Source: Verrucosispora sp. WMMD573
Lineage (GTDB): Bacteria > Actinomycetota > Actinomycetes > Mycobacteriales > Micromonosporaceae
DNA: 64,000 nt
Direction: 5' to 3'
NCBI RefSeq assembly: GCF_027497175.1
Contig: NZ_CP114901.1
Coordinates: forward strand, 1,550,001 to 1,614,000
Below, piece after piece: positions 16,639 through 24,555 of this stretch (position 1 is its first letter; each line of letters begins with the position of its first letter). The position numbers and the translations under genes were made by a program. A model generated the notes under the pieces. The model ran no database searches and was not told the origin of the DNA. It was given only the letters and a program-made list of their open reading frames with translations.

Positions 16639-17517
16639 ATGCGGATAGGCATCGTGATCCTGCCCGACCAGCGCTGGTCGGTGGCGCGGCACCGGTGGCG
16701 ACGAGCCGACGACTGGGGCTTCGACCATGCCTGGACGTACGACCATCTGGGCTGGCGCGACCTGGTGGACGGGCCCTGGTTCGACTCGATGACCACGTTG
16801 ACCGCCGCGGCGACGGAGACCACGCGGATCCGTCTCGGCACACTCGTCGCCTCGCCGAACTTCCGGCATCCGGCGGCCTTCGCCCGGCAGGTGACCGCGC
16901 TGGACGATGTCTCCGACGGGCGGACGCTGCTCGGCCTCGGCGCGGGCGGTATCGGGTTCGACGCCGCCGTCCTCGGCGGTGAGACGCTGCCCCCACGGCA
17001 ACGGGTGGACCGGTTCGCCGAGTTCACCGAGTTGCTCGACACCATCCTGCGGCGGGACGGCACCACCTGGCGGGGCGACTGGTTCGCGGCGGTCGACGCG
17101 CGGAGCAATCCGGGCTGCGTGCAGGAACCCCGGGCGCCGTTCGTGGTGGCCGCCAACGGGCCTCGGTCGATGCGGATCGCGGCCCGCTTCGGGCAGGGCT
17201 GGGTGACCACCGGGCCCGCCGTCGACGACCTGGCCGACTGGTGGACCGGGGTGGCCGAGTTGACCAGTCGGCTCGACGCGACCCTGGCAGCCCAGGGGCG
17301 TGACCCGGCCAGCCTGGACCGCTACCTTTCGCTGGACTCGGCACCGGTCTTCTCGTTACGTAGCGCGCAGTTCTTCGCCGACCAGGTGGAGCGGGCGGCG
17401 AAGCTCGGCTTCACCGATGTGATCACGCACTGGCCGCGGGAGAGCAGCTGGTACGCCGGTGACGAGGCGGTCCTGGTGGAGGTCGCCACCCGCCTCCTGC
17501 CCGAGCTACGTCGCTGA
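16639..17517 (+). CDS. LLM-class (luciferase-like) F420-dependent oxidoreductase
   Basis: 292 residues of the luciferase-like monooxygenase fold. It has the MRIGIVILPDQ first strand, TTRIRLGTLVASPNFRHP, the DVSDGRTLLGLGAG segment, and a VAANGPRSMRIAARFGQGWVTTG region typical of the F420-dependent group. Substrate unknown. TACCAT (16626-16631) lies 7 nt before ATG 16639, so translation is likely leaderless from this ATG rather than from the GTG two codons earlier. It stands alone between a secreted-protein gene and a convergent ASCH gene. Confidence 0.88.
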   Translation: MRIGIVILPDQRWSVARHRWRRADDWGFDHAWTYDHLGWRDLVDGPWFDSMTTLTAAATETTRIRLGTLVASPNFRHPAAFARQVTALDDVSDGRTLLGLGAGGIGFDAAVLGGETLPPRQRVDRFAEFTELLDTILRRDGTTWRGDWFAAVDARSNPGCVQEPRAPFVVAANGPRSMRIAARFGQGWVTTGPAVDDLADWWTGVAELTSRLDATLAAQGRDPASLDRYLSLDSAPVFSLRSAQFFADQVERAAKLGFTDVITHWPRESSWYAGDEAVLVEVATRLLPELRR

Positions 17518-17559
17518 ACCTGCGCGCAGGGTGGCGCGGGCTGCGAGCCGGATGGCCGC

Positions 17560-17991
17560 TCAGGTGCCGAGATCGCCGGTGGCGATGCCGCCGGCTCCGG
17601 CGGACAGCAGGCGGAAGCGTACGCAGACGATCTCGCTGTCGTCGGTGACCGGGGTGCCGACGCGGGTCCAGTAGGCGGCGTGTCCGGCCCGCCACTCCTC
17701 GATCGAGCGGTCGCCCTCCCCCTCGGCGTGGGCAAAGTCCCACGGCACCTCGGCGAACCGGGTCACCTCGATGCCGGTCACCTGGACGACGGCCACCAAC
17801 GCGTCGGCGTCGTCCACCAGGGCCAGCCGCTCTCCGACGTGCTCAAGCTCCTCGCCTTCCTCGGCGTACTCGCTGAGCAGGCCGGCGGTGGCGGTCTTCA
17901 GGCCAGCCAGCACGAGGGTGTTGAGGCGCGCCCGTAGGTCACCGGGGGTGCCGAGGGCTAGTGCGCGGAGTCCGCCGATCCGTGGCCACAT
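17560..17991 (-). CDS. ASCH domain protein
   Basis: 143 residues. The N-terminal LVLAGLKTATAGL segment and the FAEVPWDFAHAEGEGDRSIEEWRAGH segment are hallmarks of the YqfB-like ASCH (ASC-1 homology) group. ASCH domains have a PUA-like beta barrel; some bind RNA and the E. coli member YqfB hydrolyses N4-acetylcytidine. The substrate here is unknown. TAGCCT (17999-18004 on this strand) lies 7 nt before the ATG, indicating a leaderless transcript. Confidence 0.85.
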   Translation of the reverse strand: MWPRIGGLRALALGTPGDLRARLNTLVLAGLKTATAGLLSEYAEEGEELEHVGERLALVDDADALVAVVQVTGIEVTRFAEVPWDFAHAEGEGDRSIEEWRAGHAAYWTRVGTPVTDDSEIVCVRFRLLSAGAGGIATGDLGT

Positions 17992-18099
17992 CGTGTCGAG
18001 GCTACTGCCCGATCATCGGCATCCGGCCGAGCCTCAGTGAGTCGTCCCGGAGGGATCGTATTGGGGGTACGGTCGATGGCCGACGACAAGGAGATGTCC

Positions 18100-18615
18100 A
18101 TGGCGGACCGACGTGCGGTGCTCATCCCGGGACGCGGGTACGACACCCGGTACCCCCTGTTCCTCTACCTGGGCGAGGCGCTGCGCCGGGTCGGGTTCGG
18201 GCTGCACGGGATCTCCTGGCAGGTGCCGGAGAACTTCGACATCGACACCATCGGCAGGTGGGTGTGTGACCAGGTCTCCCCGACCCTGAACGAGCGGACG
18301 GACCTGTTGGTCGGCAAGTCGCTCGGCACCCTCGCCGCGCCGCTCGCGGCCGGTCGGGGGCTGCCCGCGGTCTGGCTCACCCCGTTGCTGCACCGGGGCG
18401 ACGTGGTCGACGCGCTGCGCCGGGCCACCGCGCCGTTCATCCTGGTCGGTGGCACCGCCGACTCGTCCTGGGACGGCGGAGTCGCCCGGCGGCTCACCCC
18501 GCACGTGCTGGAGATCCCCGCCGCCGACCACGCGCTGATGGTGCCCGGCCCGCTGGCCCGCTCCGCCGAGGCACTCGGCCAGGTCTGCACCGTGGTCGAA
18601 GACTTCGTCCGCTAA
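18100..18615 (+). CDS. Small alpha/beta-hydrolase-fold protein
   Basis: 171 residues. The nucleophile elbow is GKSLGT (Ser74), with a likely acid Asp121 (GGTADSSW) and base His144 (ADHALMV), giving a full catalytic triad in a short RBBP9-like fold without a cap domain. Likely a serine hydrolase or esterase of unknown substrate. AAGGAG (18088-18093) is 6 nt before ATG 18100; the in-frame ATG at 18094 touches the ribosome site and is less likely. Confidence 0.8.
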   Translation: MADRRAVLIPGRGYDTRYPLFLYLGEALRRVGFGLHGISWQVPENFDIDTIGRWVCDQVSPTLNERTDLLVGKSLGTLAAPLAAGRGLPAVWLTPLLHRGDVVDALRRATAPFILVGGTADSSWDGGVARRLTPHVLEIPAADHALMVPGPLARSAEALGQVCTVVEDFVR

Positions 18616-18620
18616 ACCCC

Positions 18621-18693
18621 ACCCCTCCGCCCACCCCTCCGCCCACCCCTCCGCCCACCCCTCCGCCCACCCCTCCGCCCACCCCCTCCGCCC
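18621..18693. repeat. 12-bp tandem repeat, C-rich
   Basis: About seven copies of CCCACCCCTCCG in register, the last slightly longer. The array starts just after a stop codon and runs up to the palindrome at 18699. Twelve is a multiple of three, but no gene covers it on either strand with support. Confidence 0.9.
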
Positions 18694-18698
18694 GCATC

Positions 18699-18753
18699 GA
18701 TCATGAGGTTGTTGTCGCGCCACGCCGGAGCGAGGGGCAACAACTTCATGATC
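18699..18753. repeat. GATCATGA palindromic element, copy 1
   Basis: GATCATGAGGTTGTTG (18699-18714) pairs with CAACAACTTCATGATC (18738-18753), 15 of 16 positions, around a 23-nt loop. It shares the GATCATGAGGTT arm with the element at 23407. It lies between two convergent genes and may also serve as a terminator. Confidence 0.85.
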
Positions 18754-18771
18754 AACGGGATGAGGTGGGTG

Positions 18772-19323
18772 TCAGGCGGGGAGGTCGGGGGTGGTGAGGA
18801 GCGCGGTGACTCTCAGCTCGGCCGCCACCGGCGGCGGGCAGGTGGCGACCACGGCGGCGGTGCCGACCGGGTCGGCTCCCCGGGCCGCGCAGATCTCGTA
18901 GATGGCGCGTACCTGGGCGGCGGTGTCCACCCAGTCGTCTACCACCAGCACCCGGTCGCCCGGACCCAGGTGTCGGTCCCGCACCGCGAGGTCCACCTGC
19001 CGACCCCGAAAGTCGGGGGGACTCTGCGCCCAGGTCAGCGAGCCGGCGGGCAACCGTCCGTCCGCCGGCTTGTGCGCCGCCACGAATCCCACGCCGAGAG
19101 CGGTGGCCGCCAGCGGCCCGAGCAGGAACCCGGTGACCGCCGGGGAGACGACCACCGTGGGCCGAGCCGCCCGGAACGGCGCGACCAGCGCAGGCCCCAA
19201 CTCGGCGAGCGTCGCCGGATCCCGCCACCACCCGGAGGTGTCGCTGACCAGGTGGCTCGCGCCCGGGCCGGGGTCGACCCACCCGAACAGCTCGACGAGG
19301 CGTCTGCTCAGCTCAACGGGCAT
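18772..19323 (-). CDS. Apt-like phosphoribosyltransferase-fold protein, second copy
   Basis: 183 residues with the PRPP-loop DRVLVVDDWVDTAAQV, a VVVSPAVTGFLLG strand-loop and the FVAAHKPADGRLPAG segment, the same order as adenine phosphoribosyltransferases. It resembles the protein at 14719-15255, with VDDW conserved in both. The usual TGG after the acidic pair is replaced by DTAAQ, so catalysis is not assured. ATG 19323 is preceded by GGATGGAG; longer starts add 32 residues of low-quality sequence. Confidence 0.78.
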   Translation of the reverse strand: MPVELSRRLVELFGWVDPGPGASHLVSDTSGWWRDPATLAELGPALVAPFRAARPTVVVSPAVTGFLLGPLAATALGVGFVAAHKPADGRLPAGSLTWAQSPPDFRGRQVDLAVRDRHLGPGDRVLVVDDWVDTAAQVRAIYEICAARGADPVGTAAVVATCPPPVAAELRVTALLTTPDLPA

Positions 19324-19402
19324 GTCTCCATCCTGCGTCACCCGACAGCCGACCATCGGCCCACCCGGCCCATCGCGACTCGGATGATCGGCTTCACGTA
19401 TC

Positions 19403-19416
19403 ACCGCAATTGCGGT
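19403..19416. promoter_or_regulatory. Perfect 14-bp palindrome upstream of rlpA-like gene
   Basis: ACCGCAATTGCGGT is its own reverse complement. It lies 19 bp before the TTGACT -35 of the RlpA-like gene and 80 bp upstream of the divergent phosphoribosyltransferase. Binding protein unknown. Confidence 0.45.
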
Positions 19417-19434
19417 CATAGCATCATGATCACG

Positions 19435-19465
19435 TTGACTTCGGAAGTGCTTCTCTCGTTATGGT
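19435..19465 (+). promoter_or_regulatory. Candidate promoter of rlpA-like gene
   Basis: TTGACT (19435-19440) and TATGGT (19460-19465) with a 19-bp spacer; an unusually AT-rich stretch for this window. Confidence 0.5.
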
Positions 19466-19502
19466 CCGACCCGGTTTGACCCGCTGAGAAAGGACCGGGC
19501 CG

Positions 19503-20138
19503 GTGGCTGGTAAGCACTCCCGTACCCGCAGGTTCACCTCGCCGGCCGGTCTCACAGCCAGCGCCGTGGTGGCGGTCGCGCTCGCCGTGGGAGGCACCGT
19601 CGGTGCCGTCCGGCTGACCGCTGGCGCGGAGCCGGCTCGACCGGCCGCGATCGACCTGTCGCCCACCGTCGGAACGAGCGCCCCTGCGACCGGCTCGCCG
19701 ACCGCGTCGCCGACCGTCAGCGCCAGCGCCTCCCCGAGCCCGACGGCGAGCCCGAAGCCGAGCCGCACCGTCCAGGCGCCGTCACGGAGCAAGGAGCGTA
19801 CGGCCAGCCCGAAGCCGACGCCGACGGCCAAGAAGACGACTGCCCGCCCGGTGATCGACACCGGCTCCTGCGGCGCGTCCTTCTACTGGCAGGGTCAGCT
19901 GACCGCCAACGGCGAGACGTTCGACCCGGAGGGCATGACCGCCGCCCACAAGACTCTGCCCTTCGACACGAAGGTGCGGGTGACCAACCCCGCCAACGGC
20001 AAGTCGGTAATCGTCCGGATCAACGATCGCGGCCCGTTCATCGAGGGGCGTTGCCTGGATCTGGCGCGGGCCGCGTTTGCCGAGATCGCGTCACTCGACC
20101 TCGGTCACATCGACGTCCGCTACGAGGTGCTCGGCTGA
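19503..20138 (+). CDS. rlpA: RlpA-like double-psi beta-barrel protein
   Basis: 211 residues. A basic N-terminus and membrane or signal helix (about 17-38) are followed by a Ser/Pro/Thr/Lys linker (about 50-115) and a C-terminal RlpA-type double-psi barrel. The barrel has NGETFDPEGMTAAHKTLPFDTKVRVTN in pieces, plus INDRGPF and the final LDLARAAF segment. E. coli-type RlpA is a septal lytic transglycosylase; actinobacterial members are less studied. GTG 19503 follows AAAGGA. It has its own promoter and an upstream palindrome. Confidence 0.87.
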   Translation: MAGKHSRTRRFTSPAGLTASAVVAVALAVGGTVGAVRLTAGAEPARPAAIDLSPTVGTSAPATGSPTASPTVSASASPSPTASPKPSRTVQAPSRSKERTASPKPTPTAKKTTARPVIDTGSCGASFYWQGQLTANGETFDPEGMTAAHKTLPFDTKVRVTNPANGKSVIVRINDRGPFIEGRCLDLARAAFAEIASLDLGHIDVRYEVLG

Positions 20139-20238
20139 GGCGGTGGAGCGTCGCGGTTGGCTCCGTCTCCGGATCCTCGCGGCCAGATCCGTCTCGTCCG
20201 AGGGGCCAGGCTCATTCTTTCGCTCACGTACATCGGGC

Positions 20239-21366
20239 ATGCTGTCGGATGTACGCACGCAACTCCTCCAGCCGGGCCGCGGCCCGCTGAGCCCCGGATC
20301 CCGCGCCGGCCTCGGCGCGGCCCTCGTCCTGCTCGCAATCGTGTCCGCTGTCGAGTTGGCGGATGGCCGTACGGCGAACTACATCGCGCTGATGGTCGCC
20401 GCGCCGTTCCTGGCCGCCGCGCTCGCCTCCTGGCGGATCGTGCTCGGCGTCGGTGCCGCCGCCTCCGTGCTCGGGGCGACCTTCGCCCTGTCCGAGCGGA
20501 CCACGTCGGTCGCCACGGCCGTCGCCGTGGCCGGCATCGCGTTGGGTACGGGCATCGCGGCGGCGGTGGCGGCGGTCCGGCAGCGGCAGGCGGAGCAGAT
20601 CGCCGAGCTGTCGAAGCTGGCCATGGTGGCTCAACAGGCGGTGCTGCGCCCGCTCGGTCCTCGGGTGGGCGCTCTTTCGGTGGCCGGCCGGTACATATCG
20701 TCGACCGCCACGGCCGAGATCGGTGGCGACCTCTACGAGGCGATCGAAACTCCGTACGGCGTTCGCATGATCATCGGGGATGTGCGCGGCAAGGGCCTGG
20801 AGGCGGTCCGGCTGGCGAGCATCGTCCTCGGCTCGTACCGGCACGTGGCGTACGAGCGGGCCGATCTGCGGGCCGTGGTGACGGATCTGGACCGGGCGGT
20901 GGCGCGCAACGTCGGTGACGAGGACTTCGTCACGGCCGCGTTGGTCGAGGAGCGCGGCGGCACGCTCACCATCGTCAACTGTGGGCATCCCGCGCCGCTG
21001 CTGCTGCGTCGTGGCGCGGTGATCTCGCTTGAGCCGCCGGCGCCGGCGCCCCCGCTGGGCTTCATGCCGGTGGTCCGGCCAAGGGTGGAACGGTTGGAGC
21101 CGGGTGACCGGTTGCTGCTGTTCACCGACGGGCTGGGCGAGGCGCGGCGGGACGGCGAATTCTTCCCCACCGCGGACCGGGCCTGGCGGTTGCTCGGGCA
21201 CGGTACGGTCGGCGACGGCCTCGCCTCCCTGGAGACCGCTCTGGTCGAGTGGGTGCACGGCCGGCTCGACGACGACATCGCGCTGGTCCTGATGGAGTAC
21301 ACGGGCTCGCCGGGCAGGGCGACGGCGGCGGTGCCGAGCTGGGAGGTCGGTGCGGCGGAAGGGTGA
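20239..21366 (+). CDS. Membrane-bound SpoIIE/PP2C-type serine phosphatase
   Basis: 375 residues. Three or so membrane helices (about 20-95) are followed by a PP2C-like SpoIIE domain with metal-binding motifs GGDLYEA, GDVRGKGLEA and LDDDIALVLM, the FTDGLGEAR strand, and a short tail. In actinobacteria such enzymes usually dephosphorylate anti-anti-sigma factors; no partner lies in the window. ATG 20239 is preceded by TACATC and has no ribosome site, so it may be leaderless; longer in-frame starts overlap the rlpA end. Confidence 0.86.
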   Translation: MLSDVRTQLLQPGRGPLSPGSRAGLGAALVLLAIVSAVELADGRTANYIALMVAAPFLAAALASWRIVLGVGAAASVLGATFALSERTTSVATAVAVAGIALGTGIAAAVAAVRQRQAEQIAELSKLAMVAQQAVLRPLGPRVGALSVAGRYISSTATAEIGGDLYEAIETPYGVRMIIGDVRGKGLEAVRLASIVLGSYRHVAYERADLRAVVTDLDRAVARNVGDEDFVTAALVEERGGTLTIVNCGHPAPLLLRRGAVISLEPPAPAPPLGFMPVVRPRVERLEPGDRLLLFTDGLGEARRDGEFFPTADRAWRLLGHGTVGDGLASLETALVEWVHGRLDDDIALVLMEYTGSPGRATAAVPSWEVGAAEG

Positions 21367-21466
21367 TCACCCTGAGGCCCGCTGATGAACCCGAACGGCA
21401 GGTGTGTAATGCCTGTCACTGTCAGGATCAGCTTGTCGCTGCCTACCCGCGAGTAATAGAGTCAGG

Positions 21467-21482
21467 GTTACTGATCGGTAAC
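21467..21482. promoter_or_regulatory. Palindromic operator upstream of fadE5-like gene
   Basis: GTTACTGATCGGTAAC, an inverted repeat with only the two T/C-type central mismatches. It is 26 bp before the ATG and matches the etfD operator (6842-6857) in 14 of 16 positions. Likely bound by a beta-oxidation repressor; the regulator is not encoded here. Confidence 0.72.
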
Positions 21483-21508
21483 ACCTGTCCGGAAGCGGGG
21501 CCAGCGAC

Positions 21509-23365
21509 ATGACCCACTACAAGAGCAACCTTCGGGACCTCGAATTCAATTTGTTCGAGGTGTTCGGAGCGGACCGGGCGTTCGGCCAGGAGCCGTACTC
21601 CGACCTCGACGTCGACACCGCGCGGAGCTTCCTCGCCGAGGTCGACCGGCTGGCTCGGCAGGACCTGGCCGCCAGTTACCAGGACAGCGACCGCAACCCG
21701 CCGGTCTTCGACCCGGCCACCCACACCGCGCCGCTGCCGGAGTCGTTCAAGAAGTCGTACCGGGCCTTCATGGAGTCCGAGTTCTGGCGTCTGGACCTGC
21801 CCTCGGAGCTGGACGGCACCAACGCCCCCCGGGCGCTGTGGTGGGCGCTCGCCGAGCTGGTGCTCGGCTCGAACGCGCCGGTCTGGATGTACGCCTCCGG
21901 CCCGTCCTTCGCGCATGTGCTGCACGTGGAGGGCACCGAGCAGCAGAAGAGGTGGGCCAAGCTCTTCATCGACCAGCAGTGGGGCTCCACGATGGTGCTC
22001 ACCGAGCCGGACGCCGGCTCGGATGTGGGTGCCGGTCGGGCGCGGGCGATCCCGCAGCCGGACGGCTCGTGGCACATCGAGGGCGTCAAGCGCTTCATCA
22101 CCTCTGGTGAGCACGACCTGAGCGACAACATCGTCCACTACGTACTCGCCCGTCCAGTGGGCGTGGAGGGCGTGGGTGGCCCCGGCACCAAGGGTCTGTC
22201 GCTGTTTGTCGTCCCGAAGTACCACTTCGACGAGAACACCGGCGAGCTGGGCGAGCGCAACGGCGTCTTCGCCACAAACGTCGAGCACAAGATGGGCCTG
22301 AAGGTCTCCAACACCTGCGAGATCACCTTCGGCGAGCACGGCGTACCGGCCAAGGGCTGGTTGCTGGGCGAGAAGCACGAAGGCATCCGGCAGATGTTCA
22401 TGATCATTGAATACGCCCGGATGATGGTCGGCACGAAGGCCATCGCCACCCTGTCCACCGGTTACCTCAACGCGTTGGAGTACGCCAAGAACCGGGTGCA
22501 GGGCGCGGACCTGACCCAGATGGCGGACAAGACGGCCCCGCGGGTGGCCATCACCGCGCACCCCGACGTGCGTCGCTCGTTGCTGCTACAGAAGTCGTAC
22601 GCCGAGGGCCTGCGGGCGTTGGTCCTCTACACCGCCACCTGGCAGGACAAGGTCGCCATGGCGGAGGCGGCCGGTGACGAGAAGGCCATCAAGCTGGCCA
22701 AGCGGGTCAACGACCTGCTTCTTCCGCTGGTCAAGGGCGTCGGCTCGGAGCGGGCGTACGAACTGCTCGGGCACGAGTCGCTGCAGACCTTCGGTGGCTC
22801 CGGCTTCCTCCAGGACTACCCGCTGGAGCAGTACGTCCGGGACGCCAAGATCGACACGCTGTACGAGGGCACCACGGCGATCCAGAGCCTCGACCTCATC
22901 TTCCGGAAGATCGTCCGGGACAACGGCAAGGCACTGATGGCCGTGGCCGGCGAGATCCAGGAGTTCATCGCCACCGAGGCGGGCAACGGCCAGCTCAAGG
23001 AGGAGCGCCAGGCGCTCGGCAAGGCACTCGCCGAGATCCAGAACATGCTCGGCGTGATGACCGGCTGGTTGGGTGAGGCGCAGGGTGGCGACACCCGGGC
23101 GCTGTACAAGGTCGGGCTGAGCAGCCGGCGGTTCCTGCTGGCCCTCGGCGACCTGGTCGTCGGCTGGTTGCTCCAGAAGCAGGCCGACGTGGCGCTGAGG
23201 GCCCTCGCCGGTGAGCTGACGGCGACGGACCAGGCGTTCTACACCGGAAAGGTGGCCGCCGCCCGGTTCTTCGCCCGCGAGGTGCTGCCCCGCATCGGCG
23301 CCGACCGCCGCATCATCGAGACCACCGACCTAGACATCATGGACCTCCCCGAGGAGGCGTTCTAA
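21509..23365 (+). CDS. fadE5: Acyl-CoA dehydrogenase, FadE5-like
   Basis: 618 residues, the size of the large FadE5 class and not the usual ~390. The start [21 protein letters not shown] and PESFKKS follow the M. tuberculosis FadE5 (Rv0244c) pattern closely. It has the [10 protein letters not shown] flavin region, QTFGGSGF, and the catalytic Glu453 in [10 protein letters not shown]. It oxidises acyl-CoA to enoyl-CoA in beta-oxidation and gives electrons to ETF, consistent with the operator shared with the EtfD-like gene. The ATG is 26 bp from the operator; the ribosome site is weak. A palindromic repeat follows the stop. Confidence 0.93.
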   Translation: MTHYKSNLRDLEFNLFEVFGADRAFGQEPYSDLDVDTARSFLAEVDRLARQDLAASYQDSDRNPPVFDPATHTAPLPESFKKSYRAFMESEFWRLDLPSELDGTNAPRALWWALAELVLGSNAPVWMYASGPSFAHVLHVEGTEQQKRWAKLFIDQQWGSTMVLTEPDAGSDVGAGRARAIPQPDGSWHIEGVKRFITSGEHDLSDNIVHYVLARPVGVEGVGGPGTKGLSLFVVPKYHFDENTGELGERNGVFATNVEHKMGLKVSNTCEITFGEHGVPAKGWLLGEKHEGIRQMFMIIEYARMMVGTKAIATLSTGYLNALEYAKNRVQGADLTQMADKTAPRVAITAHPDVRRSLLLQKSYAEGLRALVLYTATWQDKVAMAEAAGDEKAIKLAKRVNDLLLPLVKGVGSERAYELLGHESLQTFGGSGFLQDYPLEQYVRDAKIDTLYEGTTAIQSLDLIFRKIVRDNGKALMAVAGEIQEFIATEAGNGQLKEERQALGKALAEIQNMLGVMTGWLGEAQGGDTRALYKVGLSSRRFLLALGDLVVGWLLQKQADVALRALAGELTATDQAFYTGKVAAARFFAREVLPRIGADRRIIETTDLDIMDLPEEAF

Positions 23366-23406
23366 CCCCACCCCACCCACCCCACCCACCCACCCCACCC
23401 GGTCTC

Positions 23407-23467
23407 GTTGATCATGAGGTTAGCGGCGGTTTAAGAGATCAACACTGCCGCTAACCTCATGATCAAC
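23407..23467. repeat. GATCATGA palindromic element, copy 2
   Basis: A perfect 21-bp inverted repeat: the left arm 23407-23427 begins GTTGATCATGAGGTTAGCGG and the right arm is 23447-23467, with a 19-nt loop. It shares GATCATGAGGTT with copy 1 and, like it, follows a CCCACCCC-rich tract that starts at a stop codon (23366-23400). Confidence 0.9.
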
Positions 23468-23480
23468 CCCCTTGTCTGCG

Positions 23481-23519
23481 CGGGGGTGGGGGTGGGGAGG
23501 GCTGGGGTGGGGTGGGGGT
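23481..23519 (+). other. G-rich, quadruplex-prone tract
   Basis: Successive G runs of 3-5 (GGGGGTGGGGGTGGGG then AGGGCTGGGGTGGGG) directly after the palindrome. At least four runs are close enough for a G-quadruplex on the plus strand. The complementary C-rich tract lies before the palindrome, so the two could also extend its stem. Confidence 0.6.
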
Positions 23520-23597
23520 AACTGGGAGGTGGGTGGGTATGCGTGGCGGACGAGTCCGAGTACGCCCAGAGCAACCGCACGGGGGAGTGCCGCGCAC

Positions 23598-23867
23598 ATG
23601 GGCATAGGCAGTGGGATCTTCCTGATCGCGATCGGCGCGATCCTGACCTTCGCCATCCGGGCCAACGTCTGGTGGGTCGACCTGCGGGCGGTCGGTTGGG
23701 TCTTCATCCTGGCCGGGCTGGCCGTGCTGCTCACCACGCTCTGGTTCTGGCAGGACCGCCGCAAGCGGGCCCGTACGTTGATCGTGGAGGAGAACCGGCT
23801 CTCACATCCGACCGCGATGATGCCGCCACCGCCTGATCCACCACCACCGACCGCGCCGCCGAGCTGA
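23598..23867 (+). CDS. DUF6458 small membrane protein
   Basis: 89 residues starting MGIGSGIFLIAIGAI, with two membrane helices (about 5-22 and 30-53), then a basic patch and a Pro-rich cytosolic tail. The same layout and first-helix sequence recur at 24556-24840. The DUF6458 family has no known function. ATG 23598 follows GGGGGAG. The open frame extends upstream through the G-rich tract, but only this start matches the paralogue. Confidence 0.82.
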   Translation: MGIGSGIFLIAIGAILTFAIRANVWWVDLRAVGWVFILAGLAVLLTTLWFWQDRRKRARTLIVEENRLSHPTAMMPPPPDPPPPTAPPS

Positions 23868-23882
23868 GCGACCGTCTCCGCC

Positions 23883-23916
23883 CACACCGCACGCGAACCT
23901 AGCCGCGTGCGGTGTG
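23883..23916. terminator. Terminator hairpin overlapping the sixA 3' end
   Basis: CACACCGCACGCG (23883-23895) pairs perfectly with CGCGTGCGGTGTG (23904-23916) over 8 nt. It lies between convergent genes and covers the last codons and stop of sixA. Confidence 0.75.
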
Positions 23917-24438
23917 CCGCGTCTCGATTGGGGCCGCGCCACGGCTCAGTTCCGCCCAGGGCAGGACCGTCCGGTGCACCACGAGACCGCCGGTACGCAA
24001 CCCGTCCGGGTCCGCCCGGACCGGATCGAGCAGTTCGGACAGCAGGGACATGCCGGGGTTGTGGGCGATCAACAGGACCGTGGTCGCGGTCGGTGACACC
24101 TGCCGGATCAGGTGCAGCAGATCCTCCGGATGCGCCTCATAGGCGTCCGGCTCGTAGCGGATCACCGGAGCGGGGCCGGCGGGACCGCTCTCCGGCGGTG
24201 AGCCGGTGATCCCCAACTGGACGGCGTGCCACGTCTGTCTGGTACGCACGGCCGCCGAACAGAGCACCACGTCCGGTAGCAGCCCGTGCCGGGCCAGCCA
24301 CGCCCCGGCCGCCGCGGCGTCCGCACGGCCGCGAGCGGCCAATGGGCGCTCGACGTCGGGACGGTCCGTGGTGGGCGGTTCGGCCTTGGCGTGCCGTAGC
24401 AGCACAAGTGTCCGCTCAGGGTGGGGGCTGTCCGTCAT
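23899..24438 (-). CDS. sixA: SixA-type histidine phosphatase
   Basis: 179 residues of the histidine phosphatase superfamily. The nucleophile motif is LLRHAKAE (His16), the PLAARGRADA segment follows, then CSAAVRTRQT, and the second histidine is in LLIAHNPGMS. Length and motifs match SixA phosphohistidine phosphatases, which dephosphorylate His-containing phosphotransfer domains or PTS components. The target here is unknown. GGAGAC precedes the ATG. It lies between two DUF6458 genes, facing the first. Confidence 0.88.
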   Translation of the reverse strand: MTDSPHPERTLVLLRHAKAEPPTTDRPDVERPLAARGRADAAAAGAWLARHGLLPDVVLCSAAVRTRQTWHAVQLGITGSPPESGPAGPAPVIRYEPDAYEAHPEDLLHLIRQVSPTATTVLLIAHNPGMSLLSELLDPVRADPDGLRTGGLVVHRTVLPWAELSRGAAPIETRHTARG

Positions 24439-24555
24439 GTCTCCAGCTTGCCCGATTGGCGATCTCCGTGCCGGGGTAAGTCGGTCGATGCCGCAACCTC
24501 ATCCGTGGCCGCGGCGGGGTGGAATGCCAGCTTCGATAGCCAAGGAGACGACGAG

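Noticed and set aside
18621..18693. CRISPR-like array
   Set aside because: The 12-bp units are contiguous with no spacers and no cas genes are near; it is a simple tandem repeat.
14719..19323. A biosynthetic gene cluster or toxin-antitoxin island formed by the phosphoribosyltransferases, LLM oxidoreductase, ASCH protein and hydrolase
   Set aside because: The genes are on mixed strands with individual promoters and terminators, and no scaffold, transporter or regulator ties them together.
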